Below, piece by piece: positions 17,120-24,805 of a DNA stretch of 53,912 bases. Source of the stretch: JACKAL01 sp964400355 (GTDB lineage: Bacteria > Bdellovibrionota > Bdellovibrionia > Bdellovibrionales > JAGQZY01); the NCBI GenBank assembly GCA_964400355.1, contig CAYNTO010000021.1, positions 1 through 53,912 of the forward strand, read 5' to 3'. The position numbers and the translations under genes were made by a program. The notes beneath the pieces are model-generated. The model made no database searches and was not told the origin of the DNA. It saw only the letters and a list, made by a program, of their open reading frames with translations. Each line of letters begins with the position of its first letter. Positions within the stretch are counted from its first letter, which is position 1.

Positions 17120-17896
17120 CTATTTGTTTATTTCGAGCGAATACGGCGGCTCACTCCACCATTTTTCCAGACGATCTTTCATTATTTTATGCAGCTGAAC
17201 TTTGAGTTCAGGAACTTGATCTTCCCCCCGTGTGAAGTCAGGATATATTGGCGGCAGTATTTCAAAAATAACTTCTGTTCTCCAAGCCCTCACGTTGATG
17301 AAGATGGAGTGCTTTTTTATTACAAGCTCATTGCCCACGAGAATGATGGGAATTATGGGCATCTTGGAATTGACCGCAAAAAAGAACGGACCCGATTTAA
17401 AATCGCCCAAAGTACCAAACCCTGGGCGCCGCGTGCCCTCAGGCGCCAACGCAAAAGCCTCGCCGTTTGCGACCCGCTTCTCAGATTCCTTATAGATGCG
17501 CATGACCTTTTCGCGATTGCTGCGTTCAATCTCTAAAGCGCCTGTCATGCGAATTGCGCGTCCAAAAAAAGGAATGGAAAACAACTCGCTTTTCGCGCCG
17601 AAGTTACAAAATTTTGGCGTCGCAAAGAAGATCACGGGAATATCATACAAACTGGTGTGGCTGAACAAATACAAAAACCCTTTGTCCATGGGAACGTTTT
17701 CGGCGCCAATCACACGGACGTTCACGCCACTCATCCACAACGTGCTCTGTGCCCAGATTTTTGAGATGCCGTAGGTTACAGTTTCTTTTTTCATTCCAAG
17801 AAACAGCTCTACAATAACCACTATGGAGTAGAATGCCGTCCAAAGGGGTATCACTATCATTAGCAGTACGGCTCTTAAATATAAGAAGATCTTCAT
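17120..17896 (-). CDS. plsC: 1-acyl-glycerol-3-phosphate acyltransferase (PlsC family)
   Basis: 258 residues. An N-terminal membrane helix (about 5-33, LRAVLLMIVIPLWTAFYSIVVIVELFLG) is followed by the acyltransferase motifs. These are FSHTSLYDIPV (HX4D catalytic pair), GAKSELFSIPFFGRAIRMTGALEIERSNR, FALAPEGTRRPG (EGTR phosphate-binding motif) and MPIIPIILVG. The family adds the second acyl chain to lysophosphatidate at the inner membrane. GAGAGG lies about 9 bases upstream. It stands alone between a secreted-protein gene (convergent) and the MipA/OmpV gene (divergent). Confidence 0.9.
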   Translation of the reverse strand: MKIFLYLRAVLLMIVIPLWTAFYSIVVIVELFLGMKKETVTYGISKIWAQSTLWMSGVNVRVIGAENVPMDKGFLYLFSHTSLYDIPVIFFATPKFCNFGAKSELFSIPFFGRAIRMTGALEIERSNREKVMRIYKESEKRVANGEAFALAPEGTRRPGFGTLGDFKSGPFFFAVNSKMPIIPIILVGNELVIKKHSIFINVRAWRTEVIFEILPPIYPDFTRGEDQVPELKVQLHKIMKDRLEKWWSEPPYSLEINK

Positions 17897-18085
17897 CCTT
17901 TTAACCTCTCAAGTAGAACTTGAACTGCACGCTTTAACTTTTGATGTTCCACTCGGGAATTTCTTAACAAAGCTCTGCACGGAACACAAAGTTGAAGTCG
18001 AGAAACGGCCCTCTTCAACACTGCGTTATCACAAAGATCAATGGTCAAAGTGCCGAGATAAAATCATACTTATTGTGCAGGCCGA

Positions 18086-19162
18086 ATGACATATACAATC
18101 CTCAGTTTTCTTATTCTATGGCACTCCCACGCTCAAGTGCCAGCGGCTCCACCAGCCACACCTGCTCCACCACCCCAGGCGAAGCCACTACAGGTGCGTG
18201 AAGACTCCGCATCTCCCGCTCCGTCAAAACCTCCGCCGAGCACGCCATCAAAGAGCAAAAAGAAAGCGCGCAGGAAACGCAAAACTCCACCGCCGCCACA
18301 GCCACCTCCGCCCCCTCCACCACCAGAAGAGGTCGCAGAGAGCTCCACCACCGGCCTATTTGGCATTCCCTTTCCTGGCGTCGAACCAGAAGTGGATTTT
18401 GACGACAAAGCCACTCCTGAACAAACGCTCCGACCCGATTCTAAAGATGGTCCATTCTTTGGTGTCACAGTAGGCAGCGGTTGGGCTCAAGATTATCCAG
18501 GCTCTCAAGATGGCCGCATGCGGTTTCTCGCCATACCTGCATTCAAAAGTAAGTACTTCACCATCGATCGGCAAGACGGCGTTAAAGGCGATTTGGTCGA
18601 GCGCGAGCGCTTTCAGTTTTCGGTGAGTTTTGTGTTTCTTTTTCCTACAGCCTCCGAAAAAATTCCCGCTCGCACGGGCATGCCTGATTTGGGTTGGACT
18701 CTACAGTTGGGCCCAGAGCTACGCATCGAGCTGTTGCACAATAACTTTCACACCATGTACTTGAGATTGCCACTGCGGTTTGTGGCCAACACAGATTTTC
18801 GTCACGAGTTTGATTATCTCGACTACAATTTTGCACCGGGTTTCCGTAATATTTTTGATTTTGGCAAGTACGGCGAAGTGATCACACGCCTTGAGGCCGA
18901 TTTCGCCGCAGAAAAGTATAGCGATTTTTTTTACCAAGTAGACTCTCAGTACGCTACGGCCACTCGCCCCTATTTTGATGCCAAGGCGGGCCTCATGCAA
19001 TACATCGCTGGCGCCAATTACTCCTACTACAACCTTTTTCCGTGGACGGTTTTTATCGGTGCCAATGTGTATTGGGCGGGGGACGCGCGCAACTCTTCAA
19101 GCCCCCTTTTCTTTAAAGAAACAAACTTCTCGGCATTTGGTGGCTTTGTTCGATACTTCTAG
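18086..19162 (+). CDS. MipA/OmpV-family outer-membrane protein with Pro/Lys-rich linker
   Basis: 358 residues. A short signal peptide (MTYTILSFLILWHSHAQ) leads to a linker of about 90 residues that is first Ala/Pro-rich, then has a basic core (KSKKKARRKRK), then a run of prolines. The rest, from about residue 125, fits MipA/OmpV: FFGVTVGSGWAQDYPGSQDGRMRFLAIPAFKSKYF, then many aromatic amphipathic strands and a terminal SAFGGFVRYF ending in Phe, the barrel-assembly signature. The basic, proline-rich periplasmic arm is not usual for the family and could reach peptidoglycan. Role unknown. Confidence 0.75.
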   Translation: MTYTILSFLILWHSHAQVPAAPPATPAPPPQAKPLQVREDSASPAPSKPPPSTPSKSKKKARRKRKTPPPPQPPPPPPPPEEVAESSTTGLFGIPFPGVEPEVDFDDKATPEQTLRPDSKDGPFFGVTVGSGWAQDYPGSQDGRMRFLAIPAFKSKYFTIDRQDGVKGDLVERERFQFSVSFVFLFPTASEKIPARTGMPDLGWTLQLGPELRIELLHNNFHTMYLRLPLRFVANTDFRHEFDYLDYNFAPGFRNIFDFGKYGEVITRLEADFAAEKYSDFFYQVDSQYATATRPYFDAKAGLMQYIAGANYSYYNLFPWTVFIGANVYWAGDARNSSSPLFFKETNFSAFGGFVRYF

Positions 19163-19174
19163 TTTTTAATAATA

Positions 19175-19205
19175 AAAAACCCCAGCTCTTAGAGCTAGGG
19201 TTTTT
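19175..19205. terminator. Bidirectional rho-independent terminator
   Basis: A 14-bp stem with one mismatch (AAAAACCCCAGCTC / GAGCTAGGGTTTTT) around a TTA loop has T runs on both strands. It lies between the convergent MipA/OmpV and VWA genes and should serve both. Confidence 0.9.
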
Positions 19206-19238
19206 AAGGTCGATTCCCGCTTGCGGTCTCGCGACCGA

Positions 19239-20306
19239 TTATTTGAGCGTCGTCGGTGTGAAGCGCACAACGATTCGCGCATCCTGGGCCGGAATATAGC
19301 CGGTTTTAAAAGAGATGGAGTTTTCAGTTTCGTTGTACACCCAGCCTTGAGCTGGAACTTCCACGTCATTCACGATCACTTTGAGAGTATCGATATCTGG
19401 AAGACGGTTGAGGAAAAATTTTGAAGAGAATTCCAAAATCGTATCCGAGATGCTCGAAAGGATTGAATCGAAGCTATTGCACAGGCTCGCTTTAACGCCA
19501 CCAGTGGCATCGGTGAGAGCGGCGTAGCGATCAGCCACACGGCGACCGGTAAATGTTGTGGCTAGTTGCGCGCGGCAAGCATCATCAAAGATCGCAATGG
19601 TGTTTACCACGTAGTTCTTTTGTGTGGCCGTGCTGTTCGTGGCTTGATCCAAAATTTCTAAGTAGCGATCGATAGAGTGCAGGCGTGGATCCTGGTTTGA
19701 AACCGGGTTGCCATTGGCGTCCAGCTGAATATTCGCCGTACCATCCCAAGAAAAGTCCTCTTCATCGGTAAGAAAAATCACTGCCAGATAAGAGCCTGGG
19801 CGCGGGAACTCGTTGCGATTGGTAGGATTTAAAAGAGCAGCTTCTAAACTCTCGAAGCCACGCTCATCGGCACTACCCGTTATACCTTGTTTAATATTTT
19901 TATCAAAAACAGCTTCTATATTCGGAGTGTTCGGATCGATGATCTTTACACCCGAATAACCTGTAGCAGCGGTACCATCGCGAAAGCGTGACCATGAATT
20001 GTCACCGGTAAATTTCGGAAGCGCACGGTAAGCTTCCGTCGTTGTAACTGCAATTCTGAAGTCGAAATTGGTTTGTTTAAACTTACCAATAAAAGACGCC
20101 ACATTGGCTGTCACCATCGCTTGTGAGGTTTCCATAGATCCTGAGTTATCGACGACCCACAAGATGTCGATCGGCACGCTTGTCGCTTTTGTATTTTGTG
20201 CAAAGGCGGCTTCGTCGTTGGCGAGAGTAAAACTGTTACCACCGCAACCTACAAGACCAATCGTCAATCCTGCTGCTACTGTAAGTTGTTGTACTAAGTG
20301 TTTCAT
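19239..20306 (-). CDS. VWA-domain lipoprotein
   Basis: 355 residues from the ATG at 20306, which has GGAGGAG 4-5 bases upstream; the open frame starts 24 bases earlier without such support. MKHLVQQLTVAAGLTIGLVGCGG is a lipoprotein signal with lipobox LVGC. A von Willebrand factor A domain follows with the MIDAS motif DILWVVDNSGSM, later FRIAVTTTEAY and YLAVIFLTDEEDFSWDGT. The last 70 residues (LPDIDTLKVIVNDVEVPAQGW onward) form a beta-rich C-terminal domain. Proteins of this kind are common in Bdellovibrionota and Myxococcota. They are assumed to bind proteins or metals at the cell surface. Partner unknown. Confidence 0.82.
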   Translation of the reverse strand: MKHLVQQLTVAAGLTIGLVGCGGNSFTLANDEAAFAQNTKATSVPIDILWVVDNSGSMETSQAMVTANVASFIGKFKQTNFDFRIAVTTTEAYRALPKFTGDNSWSRFRDGTAATGYSGVKIIDPNTPNIEAVFDKNIKQGITGSADERGFESLEAALLNPTNRNEFPRPGSYLAVIFLTDEEDFSWDGTANIQLDANGNPVSNQDPRLHSIDRYLEILDQATNSTATQKNYVVNTIAIFDDACRAQLATTFTGRRVADRYAALTDATGGVKASLCNSFDSILSSISDTILEFSSKFFLNRLPDIDTLKVIVNDVEVPAQGWVYNETENSISFKTGYIPAQDARIVVRFTPTTLK

Positions 20307-20447
20307 AGGGCTCCTCCAAATTGGGCTCACCTATTAATTCGTCTAGGCTAGGCGAAATAATGAGCAAACCAGCTAATTTGGTGGCGTTTTGGCCCGCCTC
20401 ATATTAGTACAACTGCTTTAACTCTGTGTTTTCATTAGTTTTTCTGA

Positions 20448-20477
20448 TTGACTCCAGACTAGTCTCCGGTCTAATTG
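20448..20477 (+). promoter_or_regulatory. Candidate promoter with operator palindrome for the LysR operon
   Basis: TTGACT at 20448-20453 and TAATTG at 20472-20477 are spaced by 18 bases. The spacer holds the perfect 10-base palindrome AGACTAGTCT at 20456-20465. A LysR-type autoregulator could bind there. The start codon at 20524 is preceded by a strong AGGAGG. Confidence 0.4.
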
Positions 20478-20523
20478 AGTAAAACTTGAACAAAAAACGA
20501 GAAACTCAGATTAGGAGGTCGCG

Positions 20524-21441
20524 ATGCTTTTAGATCAGATCAATATGAACTATCTCCGAATCTTTGAGGCCGTGTACCGCACACGCAGCATGACCCAGGC
20601 GGCAACTGAACTGCACCTCACCCAATCGGGCATCAGTCAGCACATTAAATCCTTGGAAGACACCCTGTCCCTACAGCTTTTTGATCGTATCAAGCAAAAA
20701 CTCGTGCCTACGGAAGACGGCAAACGCTTATTTGAACAGCTCTCTCCTCACCTGCAAAAACTCGAAGAGATCCTTCTTGATCTCACCAATAAAGAAAACT
20801 CCCTGCGCGGTGAGGTGACTATTGGAATGCCGGTGGTGTTTGGGCTCAACATACTCCTGCCGCATTTGGCGGAACTTGGGAAAATGCATCCATTGCTCAA
20901 GTTTAAAGTTCACTTCGATGTGCCCCGCCGCTTTAACAATATGCTTTTGCGCGGCGATTTGGATTTTGCATTTGTCGACGAATACAACATGGACAATCAA
21001 ATCACCAGCGAACTGGTGTACGATGAGAACCTCCTCCTGTGCTGCTCGAAGGACTACCTTAAACTTAAAGGTGAAGGCACCAATCGCAAATATTTCGAGA
21101 GTTTGGAATATATGGATTACGATCAAGGGTATCTCCTCCTCAATCGCTGGCTCGAGCACCACTACAAACTGGCAAAAGTGGATCTCAAAGTGCGTGCGGT
21201 GTTGGGCGATACTCTGGGTATCGCGAAGCTCATCAAATCCGGATTGGGCGCTGGAATCGTTCCCGATCATCAATTGGAAAAACTCAAGGCCGAGGGCTAC
21301 AACCTGCACATTATCGAAGGCAAAAACCCCAAGCCGCTTAAAAATAAGATCAATGTGGCGTATGTGAAGGGGCGCAGTTGGTCGAGCTCTGTGCAAGAGA
21401 GCTTTAATTTTTTAATGAAGAAAATTAAGGACGACAAATAA
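20524..21441 (+). CDS. LysR-family transcriptional regulator
   Basis: 305 residues, normal length. The winged helix-turn-helix is at the N-terminus: MNYLRIFEAVYRTRSMTQAATELHLTQSGISQHIKSLEDTLSLQLFDR. The effector-binding periplasmic-binding-protein fold runs from about residue 90 (GEVTIGMPVVFGLNILLPHLAEL). It is preceded by AGGAGG. The last base of its stop codon is the first base of the PhoD-like gene's ATG, so it is the first gene of a three-gene operon. Unlike most LysR regulators it lies in the same direction as its likely targets. The effector is unknown. Confidence 0.93.
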   Translation: MLLDQINMNYLRIFEAVYRTRSMTQAATELHLTQSGISQHIKSLEDTLSLQLFDRIKQKLVPTEDGKRLFEQLSPHLQKLEEILLDLTNKENSLRGEVTIGMPVVFGLNILLPHLAELGKMHPLLKFKVHFDVPRRFNNMLLRGDLDFAFVDEYNMDNQITSELVYDENLLLCCSKDYLKLKGEGTNRKYFESLEYMDYDQGYLLLNRWLEHHYKLAKVDLKVRAVLGDTLGIAKLIKSGLGAGIVPDHQLEKLKAEGYNLHIIEGKNPKPLKNKINVAYVKGRSWSSSVQESFNFLMKKIKDDK

Positions 21442-22766
21442 TGCTTCCTGTATGGCCGCGTGTGCGGGTGACGGTGCAAACTCTAGCACTGATGGCTCTA
21501 CTCATTGCCTGCCAGACGCCGCACACGGCGAGCTCCGAAGCTGAGCACGCCCAAAAAGTAGAATTCTTGCCCATACTCCAGGGAGCTACCGATCAAGATT
21601 CTACGGTGCTGAGTCTCATGGTTCCCATCACATCCAATTACGAGTACCGCATCACTTTGGAAAAGTCGGTGCTCGTCACGCCAAAACCCAAAGTGACTAC
21701 CCCTCCCGGTTTGCCGTGGAAGATCGTCAACATCACTCTGGAAAACTTGTCTCCGGGTCTTGAATACTCCCTTGAAGTACTCGATGGCGATAGGACTATC
21801 GATGCGCGAAAATTTAAAACACTCGATAAAAAACTCAAGAGCCCAAAAATAGCCATTGTTTCCTGCACCGACGACGCCTTTGCAGAGGTGCAAAAAAAGC
21901 AGTGGGACGCGGTAGCGCGAGTGCAGCCCGACATGATCTTTATGATTGGCGACAATGTGTATGTGGACAAATCACTGCTTGCTCCCACTACAGAATTGGA
22001 TCTGTGGCGCCGGTATCAAGAAACACGGTTGCGTTTGGATTTTTATCGATGGAAAACGTTGGTTCCCGTTTATGCCACTTGGGACGATCACGACTACGGG
22101 ACGCGCGACGCCAATCGCCGCTTTCCGCTCAAAGACACCTCCCGCCAGGTGTTTCGCACATTTTTTCCTCTGGCTCCCACTAAAAATCTCCAACCCGGAC
22201 CGGGTGTATCAAGCCATTTTCGCTTTGCTAAAAACCATTTTATTTTTCTCGACGATCGTTACTTCCGAAGCGAAAAGGGCGTAACCCCGCAAACACATTT
22301 TGGCGGTGAACAAGAGGATTGGCTCCAGCGCATTCTCAAGAAAGAAAAAGGCGCCTTTTGGCTCATTAGCGGCGATCAGTTTTTTGGGGGTTACCACACC
22401 TTCGAATCGTACGAAGGCATTCACCCGCAGTCGTTTAAAGAATTTCTCAAACGCCTCGAACAGCGAAACAAAATTGCTGTGTTTGTGTCGGGCGACCGTC
22501 ATCTGGCGGAATTTATGAAGATCCCCCGCTCCAAGTTGGGCTATCCCACATTTGAACTCACCTCCAGTGGCCTTCATGCCAAAACCTATCCCGGAACAGC
22601 TGATAAGTTCGCAAATCCCCACCGCGCGTTTATCAAAGACGGCGAATACAACTTTGTAGTAGTTCAACCTTTGGAAGCGAGTAAATTTCGATTCAAAGCG
22701 GATGCGCATTTTTATGGAGAGGGCGGCCGCCCACTATACCACCATCTTATGGAGATCCAGCGATGA
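21441..22766 (+). CDS. PhoD-like metallophosphatase, predicted lipoprotein
   Basis: 441 residues. The N-terminus, after a basic start, is VQTLALMALLIACQT with a lipobox-like LIAC; the protein is probably anchored on the periplasmic side. An Ig-like N-terminal part (YEYRITLEKS to SLEVLDGD) precedes the catalytic domain. Metal-binding motifs of the PhoD family are AIVSCTDDAF, FMIGDNVYVDKS, YATWDDHDYGTRDAN, LISGDQFFGGY and VFVSGDRHLAEF. PhoD-like enzymes are Ca/Fe-dependent phosphodiesterases or alkaline phosphatases. It overlaps the LysR gene before it by 1 base and the ALDH-like gene after it by 4. Confidence 0.87.
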   Translation: MLPVWPRVRVTVQTLALMALLIACQTPHTASSEAEHAQKVEFLPILQGATDQDSTVLSLMVPITSNYEYRITLEKSVLVTPKPKVTTPPGLPWKIVNITLENLSPGLEYSLEVLDGDRTIDARKFKTLDKKLKSPKIAIVSCTDDAFAEVQKKQWDAVARVQPDMIFMIGDNVYVDKSLLAPTTELDLWRRYQETRLRLDFYRWKTLVPVYATWDDHDYGTRDANRRFPLKDTSRQVFRTFFPLAPTKNLQPGPGVSSHFRFAKNHFIFLDDRYFRSEKGVTPQTHFGGEQEDWLQRILKKEKGAFWLISGDQFFGGYHTFESYEGIHPQSFKEFLKRLEQRNKIAVFVSGDRHLAEFMKIPRSKLGYPTFELTSSGLHAKTYPGTADKFANPHRAFIKDGEYNFVVVQPLEASKFRFKADAHFYGEGGRPLYHHLMEIQR

Positions 22767-24025
22767 GCGCTTACAAATTTATGGCGGGACACACTCAAGG
22801 CCTTGCTGGCGGTGCCGATTTTTCTGAGCTGATTCAGACCATTCAATTTTTAAACAAAAACACCCTTCCCCACTTCCGCACCGCGAAGGATTACACCAAT
22901 GATTTGTCTTTATTTTTTAATCGCTGCGACGAGGTCAACACCGAGTTCCAGGAGATGCTGGTAAAGGATTTGGGCTATTCGCCCGAACTGGCTCAGCGCG
23001 ACTGGGATCTTACCGTGGATTACAAAAAATCCTTTCCGTGGAGTGCCGTGTACACTCCCGGCACTCTCATTCCGCAAGGATTGATCGCCATTTATGGCAG
23101 CTGGAGCTCACCCGCATATCGCTTTATGCATCAGGTGCTACCGGCTCTGCTACAAGAGAATTCAGTGCTCCTCTACTGCGACCCCGAAGCCTCGCGCATT
23201 TACTGCCGCCTGAGTGAGTTATTGCGTGGAACCGCACTATCAGCGGATCGTCTCGCCGTACTGCCCATAGACGACAACGACACGCTGGAAACTTTGCTGG
23301 AGCATCCCTCTCTACGCGGTGTTCAGGGACAAATGCATCTCCACGATGCAGCCTTGTATCGACGTCGCCCTTTAGTCCCAGAGAAACTCTACAACTTGCA
23401 CTTTGGCGCGCACAACCCTTTGCTGTTTATGAACGATGGCGATGTGTCGTGCATTTCAACACTGGCTTCAGAAAGCCTGCAGTTCCACATTCGCAGCGAA
23501 ATTCGCTTTAACCGCTGGTTTGTACAGGAAAAAATATTCCCCGATGTCTTAAATGCACTGCAAACACACATGAAAACTTTCGACACGTCTTCGTTGGGCT
23601 CCATGGCGGTAAAAAAATACGCCGAACATTTCGAAAAACAAAAAATGGAACTTCGTTCCACACGACAATGGCTACAGCCGACCGATTCTTTTTTAAATAT
23701 TTCCACGGATTTTAGCAATTGCTCTCCACTCCACCAGACTGAATTGCTAGGACCGCTGATCACCATCACGCGCTTTAAAAATGGTCCGGAAGCTACCAAG
23801 TTTGCGGGCACCACTCATCACGCCAATGCCACGTCGATCTTTACTAAGAGCTCGGAAAAATTTGAGGAACTGGCGCGGATGCAAGCCACCCCACTTGTGT
23901 ATTGGAATCAGATCCCACATGCTTTTGATACGGCCTTAGACTCTGGCGTGCGCCACTGCTCTTTGCGAACAGCAGATTCGGTGTACGCCATTAAGGGGTG
24001 GGAACAAAAAAGCTATAATCGATGA
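22763..24025 (+). CDS. Aldehyde-dehydrogenase-fold protein lacking catalytic residues
   Basis: 420 residues (typical ALDH about 480). The fold can be followed. PQGLIAIYGSWSSPAYRFMHQVLPALLQENSVLLYCDPEA matches the cofactor-binding segment around PWNFP. LHFGAHNPLLFMNDGDV matches ELGGKNP. RWFVQEKIFPDVLNAL matches the segment after the catalytic Cys. LLGPLITITRFKNGPEATKFAGTTHHANATSIFTKS matches EIFGPVLPV. The catalytic Asn is Ser115, the general-base Glu is His213, and no Cys stands in the active-site stretch SLQFHIRSEIRFNRWFV (238-254). The protein is therefore probably not a dehydrogenase. It is coupled (ATGA overlap) to the PhoD-like gene. The 3' end overlaps a convergent lipoprotein gene by 35 bases. 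Confidence 0.7.
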   Translation: MSAYKFMAGHTQGLAGGADFSELIQTIQFLNKNTLPHFRTAKDYTNDLSLFFNRCDEVNTEFQEMLVKDLGYSPELAQRDWDLTVDYKKSFPWSAVYTPGTLIPQGLIAIYGSWSSPAYRFMHQVLPALLQENSVLLYCDPEASRIYCRLSELLRGTALSADRLAVLPIDDNDTLETLLEHPSLRGVQGQMHLHDAALYRRRPLVPEKLYNLHFGAHNPLLFMNDGDVSCISTLASESLQFHIRSEIRFNRWFVQEKIFPDVLNALQTHMKTFDTSSLGSMAVKKYAEHFEKQKMELRSTRQWLQPTDSFLNISTDFSNCSPLHQTELLGPLITITRFKNGPEATKFAGTTHHANATSIFTKSSEKFEELARMQATPLVYWNQIPHAFDTALDSGVRHCSLRTADSVYAIKGWEQKSYNR

Positions 24026-24530
24026 GCGCACGGCCCATGGCCTCGGAGTTGTAGTTGCCGCCGGTTCCTGCATCAGTGTAACCGATCATATCGACGCGAA
24101 GAATATAAACTACGCCTTGGACCATCGATGGCAGGATCATGTCGTATCTGCCGTTTTTGCAATACCCTATACCATCACCTTGCGGGTTGTCTTCGCTCTT
24201 CACCGTGGCATTAAAAAAGTAATTGGTCGGATCGGTGGCCGTGGCGATTCGATACTGAATGGCGTTGTAGGGATAGTTTCCAGAATTGCAGCGTCCATAA
24301 ATAGTGTAATCGCTCGTGGTGGGAAACGACGACGGATTGGGAATGTCGATAGTGATTTCCAGATATGCGGGATTGGGACCACAGTCCACAACCGGTGACA
24401 AGCAATCGGGCTCAGATTCACCAACAAACAATGCACCCGTCTGACGCTGAGAGGCCTCCATGCCGCAGTTTTGAAAGAACGGCATGATTGCGACAGTGAG
24501 TATTAGAATGATGATATGGACCTTTTTCAA
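23991..24530 (-). CDS. Predicted lipoprotein of unknown function
   Basis: 179 residues from a TTG with GGGGGA about 5 bases upstream. The signal is MKKVHIIILILTVAIMPFFQNC with the acylated Cys in FFQNCG, a form of lipobox frequent in Bdellovibrio. The mature protein has paired Cys (CLSPVVDCG, RCNSG, YCKNG), a beta-rich middle and no recognised domain. The 3' end overlaps the convergent ALDH-like gene by 35 bases. Confidence 0.65.
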   Translation of the reverse strand: MKKVHIIILILTVAIMPFFQNCGMEASQRQTGALFVGESEPDCLSPVVDCGPNPAYLEITIDIPNPSSFPTTSDYTIYGRCNSGNYPYNAIQYRIATATDPTNYFFNATVKSEDNPQGDGIGYCKNGRYDMILPSMVQGVVYILRVDMIGYTDAGTGGNYNSEAMGRALIDYSFFVPTP

Positions 24531-24805
24531 GTGTTCCCCCGCCTCTATTTATTATCGCCAAAAGTCGCAAAGTTCTTGAGCCTTTTGTAGAGGTCTGTCT
24601 CAATTCGATACACCGTAGCTGGTTTTTTTCCGCGATTTGTATGTCTCGCCGAAAAGTACGCTCGATCAATCACCGGGATGCCCGCAGTGGCAGGCCTCAG
24701 GTCGGGTTGGAGGCTCCATGCTTAGGTTCCCAAAGACTCGTCCAGTTCGTCGTAAATAGGCAAAAATATTAAACCTTTTATCATTAAACTCCGATTAAAG
24801 TTTGT
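24531..24805. other. Divergent intergenic region
   Basis: 275 bases between the lipoprotein gene (minus) and the GAF-HD-GYP gene (plus). The last 50 bases are AT-rich. A GTCTCA half-site is at 24597-24602. I looked for a c-di-GMP (GEMM) riboswitch because of the neighbour and did not find its core. No gene seen. Confidence 0.3.

Noticed and set aside
20728..21396. 222-codon antisense frame inside the LysR gene
   Set aside because: LysR is certain by its helix-turn-helix and length; the opposite frame has His/Phe-rich nonsense-like composition.
24531..24805. Possible c-di-GMP riboswitch before the GAF-HD-GYP gene
   Set aside because: A CGCAAAG string is present, but the flanking helices and the tetraloop-receptor pattern of the GEMM motif are not.
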